From Bacteroidales bacterium (GTDB taxonomy: Bacteria; Bacteroidota; Bacteroidia; Bacteroidales; UBA932), in contig JAFTMS010000019.1 of the NCBI GenBank assembly GCA_017452265.1, forward strand, positions 124,001 through 188,000: a stretch of 64,000 nucleotides of DNA, in the 5' to 3' direction. Below are positions 8,125-18,295 of this stretch, in pieces; the stretch's first letter is position 1; every line of letters starts with the position of its first letter. Both the position numbers and the translations under genes were made by a program. The notes under the pieces are model-generated. The model saw nothing but the letters and a program-made list of their open reading frames with translations. It made no database searches and was not told where the DNA came from.

Positions 8125-8514
8125 TCATCTGACTTTGGTGTAGACAAATGTCTCCCCATTGTCGTTCTGTGCCGTCATACGGAGGGTGTCATCCTCCACG
8201 CCCACCTCATAGACGGCTCCCCATGCGTTCCCGTCAGAATACTTGCCGGAAAGAGTGCTGCCCGAGAGGTTCCATGTGCCGTCGTAAGTGCAGAACCTGC
8301 CCTGGCCAAGCATCTGCTCGATCAGGAATGTTCCGTCTGCATTGAAAGTGAGGTAGACCTCCACTTTCTGATCACCTATCTGAACAGCCTTCGTTATCAT
8401 GTCGGCAAGCTCCCATCTGCCGGTTATAGCAGGAAGGCTGCTTCCCTTATCCTTCTTGCATCCTGTAAAGACGAGGCCCAGGACAGCCATGATTATGATC
8501 AAATATCTTTTCAT
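8125..8514 (-). CDS. Small lipocalin-like lipoprotein
   Basis: A 129-aa product. I chose the ATG at 8514; an in-frame GTG at 8523 would add three residues. It has a lipoprotein signal ending in GLVFTGC and a body of about 105 residues with GRWELADM, LTFNADGTF, YDGTWNLSGSTLSGKY and DDTLRMTAQNDNGETFVYTKV, a pattern of short beta strands found in the small Bacteroidota lipocalin-like family. Ligand unknown. It is the last gene of the left switch operon, directly after a secreted protease, so a surface binding or protease-modulating role is possible but only inferred. Confidence 0.7.
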   Translation of the reverse strand: MKRYLIIIMAVLGLVFTGCKKDKGSSLPAITGRWELADMITKAVQIGDQKVEVYLTFNADGTFLIEQMLGQGRFCTYDGTWNLSGSTLSGKYSDGNAWGAVYEVGVEDDTLRMTAQNDNGETFVYTKVR

Positions 8515-8526
8515 AAACTTCACCGA

Positions 8527-10515
8527 TTAGAGCCAGCCTCCGTTTGAAGAACTGAATGAACGTACTATTACCGATATTTCCTGTGATATTTCCATTCCTC
8601 CGACGTTATCTCCCCCGCCGACCACATCTCCGCCTCCGACAGCCGTCACCTTGAACTTTGCGGCACCGGTCTTTGTCGGATGGATGTACAGCCTTCCGTA
8701 TTCGATATACGGATCCTGTGCGAGTCCCAGAGCCGCCCTATCATCTTCAGAAATCTCCACACCGAGGTATGTAAGGCTTGTCGAAGCCGAACCGAAATGG
8801 TCTGAAAGATCTAGCCACTGGTTTCTTCCGAGCTCGGCCGTCAGGCACGGAATGCCCTCGATCTGCATCATGAGCTGCCATGCATCGATTGCGCCCGTTC
8901 CAAGCTTATGGTAGAACTGGGCAAGATTCAGGTCCGGCCTGCCGACATAGCTCTTTGTTCCCTTGAGATACTGGTCCATGCCGTTGGCAGACGATACGAC
9001 CATATCCTTGAACCGCTCACGGTCGAACTTCTTTCCGAGCTTGCGGGCATACGAGAGGCCCAGTGCTACGACGCCCGACACATGCGGACAGGCCATCGAG
9101 GTGCCCTGCATGTATCCATAGTCGAATCCCTTGCCGGAAGACGTCGCTCCGTGGGCTGTGACTTCGGACGGAAGCGTGGAAAGCACCATAGCCTTGAACG
9201 TCTTCCATGGAGCAAGATAGGCTTCACCGCCGGGGGCGGATATGTTGCATCCGGGGCCGTAATTCGTATAATACGTCGGAAGGTAGTCCGGGCCGAACGC
9301 GGTCACGCTTATGATGTCGTTGTATGCACCCGGATAATGGGAATAGTCATGCGCATCGTTTCCGGAGGCAAATACGGCTATATTGCCGTCAAGGACATCG
9401 TTATTGCATGAGGCCTCGAAATAGTGGATGGCATCTATTTCTGCAGAGCCCACCTGCGCGAGATAATCATTGTCAGAAGAGTATGCGGACGTATAACCGA
9501 ATGAACAGGATATGATGGAGGCTCCATTGTCGGCAGCGTATTTTATAGCCTTGCACGTCAAGGATGTAGAACCTCCGACAGAACCAGAGAATATCTGGCA
9601 GGACATTATCCTGCATCCGTCTCCTTTCCCGTTTCCGCCTGCGACACCGGCAACACCGATCCCGTTGTTGTTGACTGCGGCAATGGTTCCGGCGCAGTGC
9701 GTGCCGTGTCCCGTGTCTTCGTCGTCCGTCCAGTCGATTGCACCTCCGGTGACGAAATTATAGCCATGAACGTCGTCGACATATCCGTTGCCGTCGTCGT
9801 CGATGCCGTTATCCGGAATTTCACCTGTATTTGTCCACATGTTGTCCTTGAGGTCCGGGTGGGTATGCTTGACACCTTCGTCGACTACAGCTATTATTAT
9901 CGAAGGGTCTCCGCAGGTAAGCTCCCGCCATACGTCCTTGACATTGATGTCGGCCCCTTTTCTTGCAGTTGTCGCAATCGAGGCGTTGCCTTGGTTATAA
10001 TAATGCCACTGGTCACCCAATGAGGGGTCGTTGAAATCACTTCCGCCTGTCGAGGCCTTCGTGTCCGGCTCCGGGCCTTCATACGGATATGCAATGCAGT
10101 CCGATGCCTTCGTCGCAACGACATTGTATTCGACGAGTTCGACCGTGGCCATTGATGCAAGCACGTTGACGACCTCATCTATATCCTGCGTTCCGCCGAA
10201 CTGCGCGACATACCAGCGGTCAAGACCGAATCTTGCCTCAAGCTCCTCCTTTCCGGGAGTGCTGTTGAAGAGTCTGGATACGTTCACAAGGCCTGACGAG
10301 GCGATTTCCGCAAGAGAGGCTGCGTCATCCGCTGTATTAAGCTTGAACAGGACGGTCGAAGGATCCGAACCGCTTTTCGTGTGCACTATCTTTCCTGACG
10401 GAGCAGGCACGTGCAAATCCTCGCTGAGGCCGCCAGGGACAGGTCCCGTTTCACATGAGACGGCCAGAACGGCAGCGAGGCATAATCCATTGATGATATG
10501 TCTGTGTGTCTTCAT
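8527..10515 (-). CDS. Subtilisin-family (S8) serine protease lipoprotein
   Basis: A 662-aa secreted protease with a lipoprotein signal (AVLAVSC, Cys21), so it is probably anchored at the cell surface. Residues about 52-135 resemble an inhibitor-I9-type propeptide. The catalytic domain (about 185-500) shows the full triad: Asp212 in VVDEGVKHTHPDL, His270 in GHGTHCAGT, and Ser473 in GTSMACPHVSG, with oxyanion Asn386 in ASGND. A calcium-loop-like stretch NGIDDDGNGYVDD sits at about 237-249. The C-terminal 150 residues are beta-rich and contain a glycine-rich segment. It is the fourth gene of the left switch operon, which suggests the operon degrades proteins or peptides that its SusC/SusD pair imports. 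Confidence 0.93.
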   Translation of the reverse strand: MKTHRHIINGLCLAAVLAVSCETGPVPGGLSEDLHVPAPSGKIVHTKSGSDPSTVLFKLNTADDAASLAEIASSGLVNVSRLFNSTPGKEELEARFGLDRWYVAQFGGTQDIDEVVNVLASMATVELVEYNVVATKASDCIAYPYEGPEPDTKASTGGSDFNDPSLGDQWHYYNQGNASIATTARKGADINVKDVWRELTCGDPSIIIAVVDEGVKHTHPDLKDNMWTNTGEIPDNGIDDDGNGYVDDVHGYNFVTGGAIDWTDDEDTGHGTHCAGTIAAVNNNGIGVAGVAGGNGKGDGCRIMSCQIFSGSVGGSTSLTCKAIKYAADNGASIISCSFGYTSAYSSDNDYLAQVGSAEIDAIHYFEASCNNDVLDGNIAVFASGNDAHDYSHYPGAYNDIISVTAFGPDYLPTYYTNYGPGCNISAPGGEAYLAPWKTFKAMVLSTLPSEVTAHGATSSGKGFDYGYMQGTSMACPHVSGVVALGLSYARKLGKKFDRERFKDMVVSSANGMDQYLKGTKSYVGRPDLNLAQFYHKLGTGAIDAWQLMMQIEGIPCLTAELGRNQWLDLSDHFGSASTSLTYLGVEISEDDRAALGLAQDPYIEYGRLYIHPTKTGAAKFKVTAVGGGDVVGGGDNVGGMEISQEISVIVRSFSSSNGGWL

Positions 10516-10748
10516 TAACTCAAGTTTCGCAAGTGTAAGTTATTTTTAATCTGAAAGTTGGTGAAGCTTGCGAAACTTTTCCCCACCACACTTTCTTTGT
10601 CTACGTTACCCTCCTCGGGAGGAGGACTTACCTCGACCAAGGTCGATATATAAGGTCTTTCGCATTTGCGAAAGTTAAGTTCATTAATAATATGGTTTTG
10701 GAAAGCCAGGAGGAATCCCTCCCTCCTGACCTTGATACCCGGATGGCG
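10516..10748 (-). other. Hairpin-dense intergenic region inside left switch operon
   Basis: This 233-bp gap separates the 841-aa lipoprotein gene from the protease gene and contains no ORF I can support. It carries five separate inverted repeats: AAGTTTCGCAAG/CTTGCGAAACTT (10522-10578), CCTCCTC/GAGGAGG (10610-10625), TCGACC/GGTCGA (10633-10646), CTTTCGCA/TGCGAAAG (10657-10674) and CAGGAGG/CCTCCTG (10707-10728). No TAnnTTTG promoter is visible on the minus strand. It may act as attenuator, RNA-processing or mRNA-stability element, but this is inference. Confidence 0.6.
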
Positions 10749-13274
10749 CTAATAGTTCAGCACCTCTGAGGTTGTGCTGATCTGAGAGCTTCTGGTGTTG
10801 AAGCTTCCTGCATAAGGAACCTCGACCGCCTTGAACGATACGGATGAAACCTCTCTTTCACCCTTGATGCCCATGAAGTTGTCATACTTCTTCACGCCCT
10901 TGACAGAGTCGATGATCGAGTGTATGCGGCCTCTTTCCGTCTCGACACAATTGCCTTTCTCATTGAACCTGGCATTGATCAGGTCGAGCTGAGCCTTTGA
11001 AACAGACGAAGTCTCAGGTGCTTGAGCGAGTCCGTTGTCATCGACTTCAGGATCTACGAGAAGGACATCCTGATAGCAGGCGAAATTGCCGACAGTAGTT
11101 GAATATTCAGCATCAGAGAAAGCCCTGAGAAGCCATCCGTTGAAGCCGTATCCGCCAGTGGCATCCACGAATGCTATGTATCCCTCGTCCACAAAGCCAC
11201 CGAACATCACGTAATTGTTCGAAGCACCGTAAAGGCCGCCGTCAGCAGTCAGATACATTACTGCAGGATAGTATGCACCGTCGGCAATGGCATCGTAATA
11301 CGTAGAGAGCTGGTAAAGCACGCCGCCGTAATATTCCATGGTCATGGTGTCGTCGAAGGCATATTTCTGAGCTGTCGGTCCGAAGATTCCCTTCACGTTT
11401 ACATACTCTGCAACAAGGCCATATTCATCAACTTCAGCATTAGGAAGTTCACTGTCAGAGACGGTCACCTGACCGATGTAGCTTCTGAGAGGCGAATCAC
11501 CGAAATAGTCCACCGCATAGTAGTTGTACGTTCCGAAATATCCCTCGGATGCCGTAGGGAGAAGTTCTTCGACGAAATCATCTGAAGAGTAGTTCTTGTA
11601 TACAGGAAGAGGATCTCCCGATGTATAGAAGCCGTCGCTCATCACGACAGTGGTCTCATATCCGTTTGAAGCCCAGACGAGAAGATAGTACTCCGTTCCC
11701 GGCACGAGGCCTGTAACGACGTCGACGTATCCTGTCTCGTTCATGAGTGCCAGAACTTCCGCAGGAGCGGATTCCGACGCCATGAGACCCTCAAGGCATC
11801 CGTCCATGTCTGATACGAGAGACGCATATGTGTATATGCCGAGCTTTGCCTCCACGAGATCCTGGCCGTATACCCAGAATTCAAGCGATGTCTCTGTAGA
11901 CGCTCCGGCTGGAACATACTTGTCGGCCGAACCGAGACCGGCTGTAACGACAACAGGAGCAGGCGAATCAGCCGCAACATATGTGAACACAAGGGAAGTA
12001 TTGTTCTGTACGTTTCCTTCGGCATCATACGCTACCGCCACGAGAGTGTACTTTCCTGTCGCCTCCATGGAGACTGCAACCGTCGATGACTCTGCCACCT
12101 CGCTTACGGCTGTCTCGGAACCGTCGGCGATTGCAGCAATCTTGGCATCAAGCTGAGCTACATTCAGTTCGCCTTCATAGACTGCATACTTGACGCTCGC
12201 AACGTCCGCTCCGAGTTCGAATGTTACAGGAGCAGCACCTTCCGACGTAAGGCCGGCGCTGAGTTCAAGAGAATAGTCCACGCGGGTGAAGCCGTCGGCA
12301 ATCGCAAGAACATCAAACTCATCAGGTGTCCAGCCGCCACCGGCTGAAGGAACATAGTACCTGAGGTTGAAGCAGAAGCCTCCGTTGCCGTCATAGTAAG
12401 ACTGTGCATATGCACCCGGATTCTTCGCAAGGAATCCAGCCCAGTCTGCCCATGCACCGGCATAACCGCCATCTGTGGTCAGATAGTAGAACCAGTCGTA
12501 GAAATAGATTGGGTCCGAAGCATCAGATTCCGGTTTTGACTCCCAGTCAGAGTAGTCGAATCCAAGATATTGTCTTGGAACATCAAGCACCTGATAACCG
12601 TTCTCGTTGACAAGATTCGTATTCCATGTGAAGTTGAATGTCACGCCTGCATTGTCTCCCCAGATTCCGACAGGATTTCCTTCATCATCTGTCTCATTGC
12701 AGGTCGCCACGCATGTGCGCACACCGTTCACTTCATAATATTTCAAAGTCGCGGTGTGAACCTCCCCCCACCATCCTTCGTTGAAGGTAACCACAGCAGG
12801 CTCATTGGTCACAGGGTTGAGGAAATCAAGCCACTGCACTCTGAGTACGGAAAAGTCGATGTTCGTCGCTCCGTCATTGTATTTCGAAGCATACTGAGGA
12901 TCTGTGACTGCGAGTGTAAGCGAATACTTGACTCCGTTTTCAGAGTTCGGGAATGTCACGGTGAACTGGGTTTCAGCCTGACCGTCAGCGAAAGACACGA
13001 CTGGGATCTCGAAGATGCCTTCGTGCGAGACTGTCGGAACGACAGGTACGGTGATTTCGCCCTTCGAGTTGGTTCTGGCCAGGGTGAATGTGATCTCGGC
13101 AGGCATGCTCGGATCGAATGTGTGCGAGCCTGAAGCTTCCTGTGCTGGGAAATAGACTCCATAGCAGCCCTCGACGTCAGCCTCACCCTTGACATAGGTG
13201 TCGGCTTCCTCGACGCATGAAACAGCGAAGAGAGACAGTGCCGCGAATGTCAATATATTTCTTAATGATTTCAT
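10749..13274 (-). CDS. Large surface lipoprotein of SusCD operon, function unknown
   Basis: An 841-aa protein with a lipoprotein signal (MKSLRNILTFAALSLFAVSC). The N-terminal 130 residues look like a beta-sandwich (VTDPQYASKYNDGATNIDFSV), the middle (about 330-600) contains repeated fibronectin-like or Ig-like segments ending in phrases such as GTEYYLLVWASNGYET, and the C-terminal part is beta-rich and rich in Tyr and Gly. I recognise no enzyme motif. Position immediately after SusC/SusD is that of a SusE/SusF-like surface binding protein, and the downstream protease suggests a proteinaceous ligand. Confidence 0.65.
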   Translation of the reverse strand: MKSLRNILTFAALSLFAVSCVEEADTYVKGEADVEGCYGVYFPAQEASGSHTFDPSMPAEITFTLARTNSKGEITVPVVPTVSHEGIFEIPVVSFADGQAETQFTVTFPNSENGVKYSLTLAVTDPQYASKYNDGATNIDFSVLRVQWLDFLNPVTNEPAVVTFNEGWWGEVHTATLKYYEVNGVRTCVATCNETDDEGNPVGIWGDNAGVTFNFTWNTNLVNENGYQVLDVPRQYLGFDYSDWESKPESDASDPIYFYDWFYYLTTDGGYAGAWADWAGFLAKNPGAYAQSYYDGNGGFCFNLRYYVPSAGGGWTPDEFDVLAIADGFTRVDYSLELSAGLTSEGAAPVTFELGADVASVKYAVYEGELNVAQLDAKIAAIADGSETAVSEVAESSTVAVSMEATGKYTLVAVAYDAEGNVQNNTSLVFTYVAADSPAPVVVTAGLGSADKYVPAGASTETSLEFWVYGQDLVEAKLGIYTYASLVSDMDGCLEGLMASESAPAEVLALMNETGYVDVVTGLVPGTEYYLLVWASNGYETTVVMSDGFYTSGDPLPVYKNYSSDDFVEELLPTASEGYFGTYNYYAVDYFGDSPLRSYIGQVTVSDSELPNAEVDEYGLVAEYVNVKGIFGPTAQKYAFDDTMTMEYYGGVLYQLSTYYDAIADGAYYPAVMYLTADGGLYGASNNYVMFGGFVDEGYIAFVDATGGYGFNGWLLRAFSDAEYSTTVGNFACYQDVLLVDPEVDDNGLAQAPETSSVSKAQLDLINARFNEKGNCVETERGRIHSIIDSVKGVKKYDNFMGIKGEREVSSVSFKAVEVPYAGSFNTRSSQISTTSEVLNY

Positions 13275-13313
13275 ATTGCCAAATTTTTATGATTTGTACC
13301 TCATGTTTCAGGA

Positions 13314-14948
13314 TCAGTCCGTCACACCGTCACGAAGTTCGGCATTCTGGTCCTGTACCGGCTGGTTGCCGCCGTCATTATCGACGATTGCAAGGTTGGT
13401 GTTTTTCTCACTCGTGGTGAACCTCATCAGCCACCATCCGTCGTCAGCCGTCATGTTGAAGCGGAATGCCTCCGGCCAGTTGCTCTTATTATCGTGGAAA
13501 CGTACGAGAGGCTTGTTCAGACGCCTTGTATCGTTGTTCGCAAATCCTTCTCCCCAGAGCTCGACGCGGCGCTGGAACCAGACTTCATCAGCAAATGTGC
13601 GACCTGTCACCGCTGAAGAGTACTCAGGATCACGGTAGGTCTTCACGAAATTATCGAGAATCTCACGTCCCTTGGCCTCGTTTCCTGCCTTTGCATAAGC
13701 CTCGGCCTGGATGAGGATCATCTCCTCGACACGCATGAACGGCCAGTCTTCATCGTTGGTCACGGTGCCGACAGTGTTGCAGCCGAACTTCACGTTGGTA
13801 TAAGGAAGGAATGCAAGCTTGTCGTTTGTCTCGAATACAGGTATCTCGTTTCCTGTCGCAGAATCTCCTGTTGTAGGATCGGCCCATGTAAGACCTTCGA
13901 GAAGAGGTGATTCAAGGTTCTCGTCCACCCACCATCCCTTGCGGACGTCAGATGCAGGAATCTTGTTGTAAAGAAGGTTGTTGCAGATTGAATACACCTG
14001 ACATGCAGGAGCATAGCCGTTGTTCGAGAACGAACGGATCCATGAGCTTGAAGTTGCATACGGATAGATGGATGCGATGGAATTCGTCATGTCATATCCC
14101 CATATCCAATTGTGTTCTGAAATGTCGTAAAGGAAAGGGGTTGAGACCTCTTCAATCGTTGCAGGTGAATATCCTGCCGCTGCCTTCTCTGCATCTGCAG
14201 CTGCTTCTGCCCACATTTCCATATTGAGATATGCGCGTGCACGGAGGCCGTAAGCCACCTGCTGGTCAATCTTGCTTTTGTCAGGTCTGGTATAGCCTTC
14301 AAGCTTCTCGATGGCATATGAAAGGTCGTCGAGGATGAGTTTATAGACCTCAGCCACGGTCGCACGTGGGTTCTGTGTGAAATCAACGGTGGATTCCGTT
14401 ACAATCGGTACACATGGTTCATCCTTTGCACCTGCGGCATAGCTGAACTGAAAGTATGGCGCAAGATTGAGATATGAGAACGCCCTCATGGCACGGGCCT
14501 GGGCAATCTTGTTCATCGCCTCCGCATCTTCGGTATCTGCCGGATATGATTTTATGATGTCGTTTGCTGCAGCAATTTCATTATACGGAGCGGCATAACG
14601 TATATATGGGTTTGCATAATCTGCATTTCTTGACGTAAGCTCACCGCAGGTACTGAACCAGTTGTAACCGCTGTCCGGAATGATGAGATCGGCCGCCTCG
14701 GCATCATTCGAGAAACATATCATGATGAAGCCCCAGTCGTCAGGTCTGCTCGACAGGACTGTACATGGCTGGCCGAGTTTTGTAAACATTCCGCTGAACG
14801 GTGCCTCGGCACGTGCCGGAACGACCTTATAGGTCTCCTGCACCTGAGTTGCAAGGAGGGTTCCGCTTTCAGGAGCGGCTTCATCCATATCACAAGCTGC
14901 GACAGCGAGCGATGCAAGGGCCAGATATGCGAATTTATTGTATTTCAT
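13314..14948 (-). CDS. susD: SusD/RagB-family nutrient-binding lipoprotein (left switch system)
   Basis: A 544-aa lipoprotein (signal MKYNKFAYLALASLAVAAC) of the SusD/RagB family, which forms the extracellular lid on a SusC barrel. TPR-type helical pairs are visible around IAQARAMRAFSYLNLAPYFQ, YGLRARAYLNMEMWAEAA and RVEEMILIQAEAYAKAGNEA, as in other SusD proteins. It starts 19 bp after the SusC stop. It is strikingly similar to the product of 31638-33257 throughout its length, including the C-terminus ending in PVQDQNAELRDGVTD, so the two are recent paralogues. Confidence 0.92.
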   Translation of the reverse strand: MKYNKFAYLALASLAVAACDMDEAAPESGTLLATQVQETYKVVPARAEAPFSGMFTKLGQPCTVLSSRPDDWGFIMICFSNDAEAADLIIPDSGYNWFSTCGELTSRNADYANPYIRYAAPYNEIAAANDIIKSYPADTEDAEAMNKIAQARAMRAFSYLNLAPYFQFSYAAGAKDEPCVPIVTESTVDFTQNPRATVAEVYKLILDDLSYAIEKLEGYTRPDKSKIDQQVAYGLRARAYLNMEMWAEAAADAEKAAAGYSPATIEEVSTPFLYDISEHNWIWGYDMTNSIASIYPYATSSSWIRSFSNNGYAPACQVYSICNNLLYNKIPASDVRKGWWVDENLESPLLEGLTWADPTTGDSATGNEIPVFETNDKLAFLPYTNVKFGCNTVGTVTNDEDWPFMRVEEMILIQAEAYAKAGNEAKGREILDNFVKTYRDPEYSSAVTGRTFADEVWFQRRVELWGEGFANNDTRRLNKPLVRFHDNKSNWPEAFRFNMTADDGWWLMRFTTSEKNTNLAIVDNDGGNQPVQDQNAELRDGVTD

Positions 14949-14967
14949 AATGTTCTCCTTTAATTTG

Positions 14968-17900
14968 TTAGAATGTAAGGGTAATGCCTCCTGTTATCGT
15001 GCGCATAGAAGAGTAGGAGCCACTGTTAAGTCCTGATGCTGAAGTGAATGAACCTAAGCCCATTGAATAGCGAGGGTCAACACCTTTGCGGGCAGACAGG
15101 ACAGCGAGGTTGTCGCCAGCCAGATATATGCGGAGTCCGGCAATGCCGATTTTCCTGACCGCCTTGGCAGGGAAAGTATATCCGAATGTAACATTGTTCA
15201 CACTCAGATAATCCGAGCTGATGAAATAGTTGTCCACAGCAGTCTGTCCGACGCTTGTGTCTCCGTCAAGACGAGGAATGTCCGATGTCCTGTTGGTTTC
15301 CGACCAGGAATCGAGCACATCCTTGTGCCATGCCGTTCCGACGCCGGCCGAAGTATGCATGAGGGCCTGATACGTACCGTCATAATACCTTCCGCCCAAC
15401 TGATATGAGAACTGCGCAGAAAGGTCGAAGCCATAGAACCTCAATGTAGTGCCGAATCCTCCGTAAAGTTTAGGGAGAACGGTTCCGCACTCATACTGGT
15501 CGGCCTGAGAGAAGACTGTCGTGACCTCATCTTCACCGGTATAGTTGCCGTCCTTGTCATATACCTTCTTATACCATTGAGCCTGTCCTGTCTCATCGTC
15601 CACTCCTGCAAACCTGCGGACATATGCCTCATAAAGCGAACCTCCTACCTTGTAGATATAGTAGCCTCCTTTGATGCCGTCCTCCGCCACACTTTCATCA
15701 AGCGAAAGAATCGTATTCTTATAGTGGCTGATGTTCGCGTTCCAGTTCCACTGGATATTCTTCGTATTGATGATGTTTCCGTCCAGAGAAAGTTCTATAC
15801 CGGAATTGCTTACCGAGCCGACATTCACCGGATAAAATCCAGTAGGGTTACCTGCCGAGAGAGGAACATCTTTAGAGAAGAGCATGTCGGAAGTTATGCG
15901 TGAGAAGTATTCCACATTTCCGTTGAGCCTGCCGTTGAAGAGTTCGAAGTCAGCTCCTACGTTGAACGAATGTGAAGACTCCCATGTAAGTTCCTCATTA
16001 CCCTTATAGCTGAGAGACAGGGAATATTCGCCTGTTGATTCGTTAAACGAATGCTCATACTGGTCGGCATACGGGTAGAAACGCACCGTATAATTGGTCG
16101 AATTAGGATAGAGGTTGTCATTTCCCTGCACACCGTAGCTCACCTTGAACTTAAGCATGTCAACCCAGCTGCTGTTCATCAGGAAGTCCTCACCGCTCAC
16201 GAGCCATGCGGCGCCTATGCTGCCGAAATTGCCCCAGCGATGATCAGGATGGAAGCGCGAAGAGGCGTCACGACGGAAAGATGCACTGAGGAAGTATTTC
16301 TCACCATAATTATACTGTGCTCTGGCAAGGAATCCCTGGGTCATGTATGTGTTGGTGTTAGAAGACATATTCATATTTGATTTTCCGTCAGCATTGTCAA
16401 GTTCGCCGATGTATGGATTGAAGAGACGGTCGTTCTGAGCCACAAGGTACTGACGCTTGAACGTGTAACCTTCATATCCCGCAAGAATGTCGAACGAATG
16501 GTCGGAACCTCCGAAATCAGTCTTGTACTCGGCAAGGAGCTGGGAGTTGACGGCAAAATATCTTGTATGTCTGACGTATGCGAGGCCGTCGGTACTAGAC
16601 TGGTCTGCAAACTGGCTGTAAAGGGCATTGTAACGGGTATTGTCGTTCATGAGTCCGACGTTTCCTGTGATGTTGAAGCCCTTGAAAGGATTAAGCACCA
16701 CCCCGAACTTGCCGTTGAGGACATCGGCATAGTTCTGCTTTCTGTCATGTGCATTTGACCTTACGGCGTTACCGACGATGCTCGGACGTATGAAATTCGT
16801 CTGATTGGCATCATATACAGGTATGCCGTTCTCATACATGATGTTTCCTTCGGCATTACGGACATAGAGCGGATATATAGGCGCAATCGTGTTTGTCACG
16901 TAGAAGATGTTTCCTGAAGAACCGTAAGTGCTGGAATATGACGCCACCTGGGAATCTGAATGAGAATAGCTCATATTGGTGGTTATCTTCATCCACTTCT
17001 TTGCCTGATAGTCAACGTTCACGCGGGCCGTGTAACGCTTGTAGTTCGAATTGTCCACGATACCGCCGTCATCAAGAAATCCGATGCTTGCATAATAGGA
17101 AAGCCTGTCCTTTGAACCGCTTATGGAAAGATTGTATTCCTGACGGAACGAGTTATGGAATGCCTCGTCATACCAGTTGTCAGGGATATATGTGTACTCT
17201 CCGTCCGAATATCCGAGAGTTGCATTAGGGTTGAGCTTGAAGTTCGTACCGATGAACTTCTGCCCGTCAGGAATCGTGTACACCTGATATCCGAGACCTC
17301 CGTTATTCTGGTTGAAGAGGTTGGCGTCTGCATATGCGTATGCCTCAGCGACTGATTTACCTGCATAAACCTGCGAGTTGTACATCATGCGGTAATGAGT
17401 CTCATAGTATTGCGCAGGATCGGTGATGACATCATACTGCGGAATAAGACGCGAATTCGATCCCCACTTGGCATCGAACTTCACCTGTGCTTCGCCGGCC
17501 TTGGCCTTCTTGGTGGTGATGAGCACGACACCGTTCGCACCACGCGCACCGTAGATTGCAGATGCGGCCGCATCTTTGAGGACAGACATCGACTCGACAT
17601 CGTTAGGGTTTATGTCCGAAATCGTTCCGTCATAAGGCATACCGTCAACTATATAGAGCGGAGAATTGCTTGCACTCATTGAGCCGATGCCTCGGATGCG
17701 GATTGTCGCCGAGCTGGAAGCAGGGTCTCCTGAAGACGAAATCACCTGTACGCCCGGAGTTGTTCCCGCAAGAGCGTTTGTCACGTTTGTCATCACGCGG
17801 TTCTCGATTGTCTCGGCATTCACGACGGCAGCCGAGCCTGTGAACGAGCTCTTGGTCGCGGTACCATATGCAACGACGATTGTCTCGTCAAGGAAATGGC

Positions 17901-18195
17901 TGTCCGGATCCAGAGCCACATCGAGCTGCGTGTGTGCATTCACCGCTACCTCCTTGGTCTTGTAACCGATTGATGAGAATACGAGTACGCCGTCATGAGG
18001 AACGGAAATCGTGAAATGTCCCTCGGCGTCTGTGCTGACTCCGGTCGTTGTGTTCTTAAGCTGGACCGAAGCGAACGGGACAGACTCGCCATTTGAAGAG
18101 TCTGTCACATTTCCGGACACCGTGATGTTCTGGGCAAAGGCCGCAGTCGTCATCAGTGCCGACAACACCATAAGAAATAGTTTCATTTTTCTCAT
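14968..18195 (-). CDS. susC: SusC/RagA TonB-dependent transporter (left switch system)
   Basis: A 1075-aa outer-membrane importer. Order: signal peptide ending at about residue 21 (AFAQ), carboxypeptidase-regulatory-like beta domain (about 24-100, ending DETIVVAYG), TonB plug (about 110-230, with IRGIGSMSASNSPLYIVDGMPY and IYGARGANGVVLITTKK), then a beta barrel ending in aromatic GGITLTF. The ATG lies 15 nt from the left end of the invertible segment, so any promoter flipped in that segment would drive it. No TAnnTTTG element is visible between the gene and the recombinase on this strand, which suggests it is silent in the present orientation. Closely paralogous to the SusC at 28397. Confidence 0.95.
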   Translation of the reverse strand: MRKMKLFLMVLSALMTTAAFAQNITVSGNVTDSSNGESVPFASVQLKNTTTGVSTDAEGHFTISVPHDGVLVFSSIGYKTKEVAVNAHTQLDVALDPDSHFLDETIVVAYGTATKSSFTGSAAVVNAETIENRVMTNVTNALAGTTPGVQVISSSGDPASSSATIRIRGIGSMSASNSPLYIVDGMPYDGTISDINPNDVESMSVLKDAAASAIYGARGANGVVLITTKKAKAGEAQVKFDAKWGSNSRLIPQYDVITDPAQYYETHYRMMYNSQVYAGKSVAEAYAYADANLFNQNNGGLGYQVYTIPDGQKFIGTNFKLNPNATLGYSDGEYTYIPDNWYDEAFHNSFRQEYNLSISGSKDRLSYYASIGFLDDGGIVDNSNYKRYTARVNVDYQAKKWMKITTNMSYSHSDSQVASYSSTYGSSGNIFYVTNTIAPIYPLYVRNAEGNIMYENGIPVYDANQTNFIRPSIVGNAVRSNAHDRKQNYADVLNGKFGVVLNPFKGFNITGNVGLMNDNTRYNALYSQFADQSSTDGLAYVRHTRYFAVNSQLLAEYKTDFGGSDHSFDILAGYEGYTFKRQYLVAQNDRLFNPYIGELDNADGKSNMNMSSNTNTYMTQGFLARAQYNYGEKYFLSASFRRDASSRFHPDHRWGNFGSIGAAWLVSGEDFLMNSSWVDMLKFKVSYGVQGNDNLYPNSTNYTVRFYPYADQYEHSFNESTGEYSLSLSYKGNEELTWESSHSFNVGADFELFNGRLNGNVEYFSRITSDMLFSKDVPLSAGNPTGFYPVNVGSVSNSGIELSLDGNIINTKNIQWNWNANISHYKNTILSLDESVAEDGIKGGYYIYKVGGSLYEAYVRRFAGVDDETGQAQWYKKVYDKDGNYTGEDEVTTVFSQADQYECGTVLPKLYGGFGTTLRFYGFDLSAQFSYQLGGRYYDGTYQALMHTSAGVGTAWHKDVLDSWSETNRTSDIPRLDGDTSVGQTAVDNYFISSDYLSVNNVTFGYTFPAKAVRKIGIAGLRIYLAGDNLAVLSARKGVDPRYSMGLGSFTSASGLNSGSYSSMRTITGGITLTF

Positions 18196-18210
18196 AGTTG
18201 TGTTTTTTAA

Positions 18211-18251
18211 AAGTTAAACATAAATATTGATGTAATTTTACACTACACTTC
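18211..18251 (+). repeat. Outer inverted repeat, left copy
   Basis: This 41-nt element (starts AAGTTAAACATAAATATTG, ends ACACTACACTTC) matches the reverse complement of 19396-19435 with a single 1-nt indel in a T run. The two ends of the element are imperfect mirror halves (AAGTTAAACATAAATA against AAGTGTAGTGTAAATT, 10 of 16 matching), as expected of a serine-recombinase crossover site with two inverted half sites. Confidence 0.85.
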
Positions 18252-18295
18252 AAAAGTTTCAGGCTTGCATGCCAACGCCCTGCGGACCATAATAT

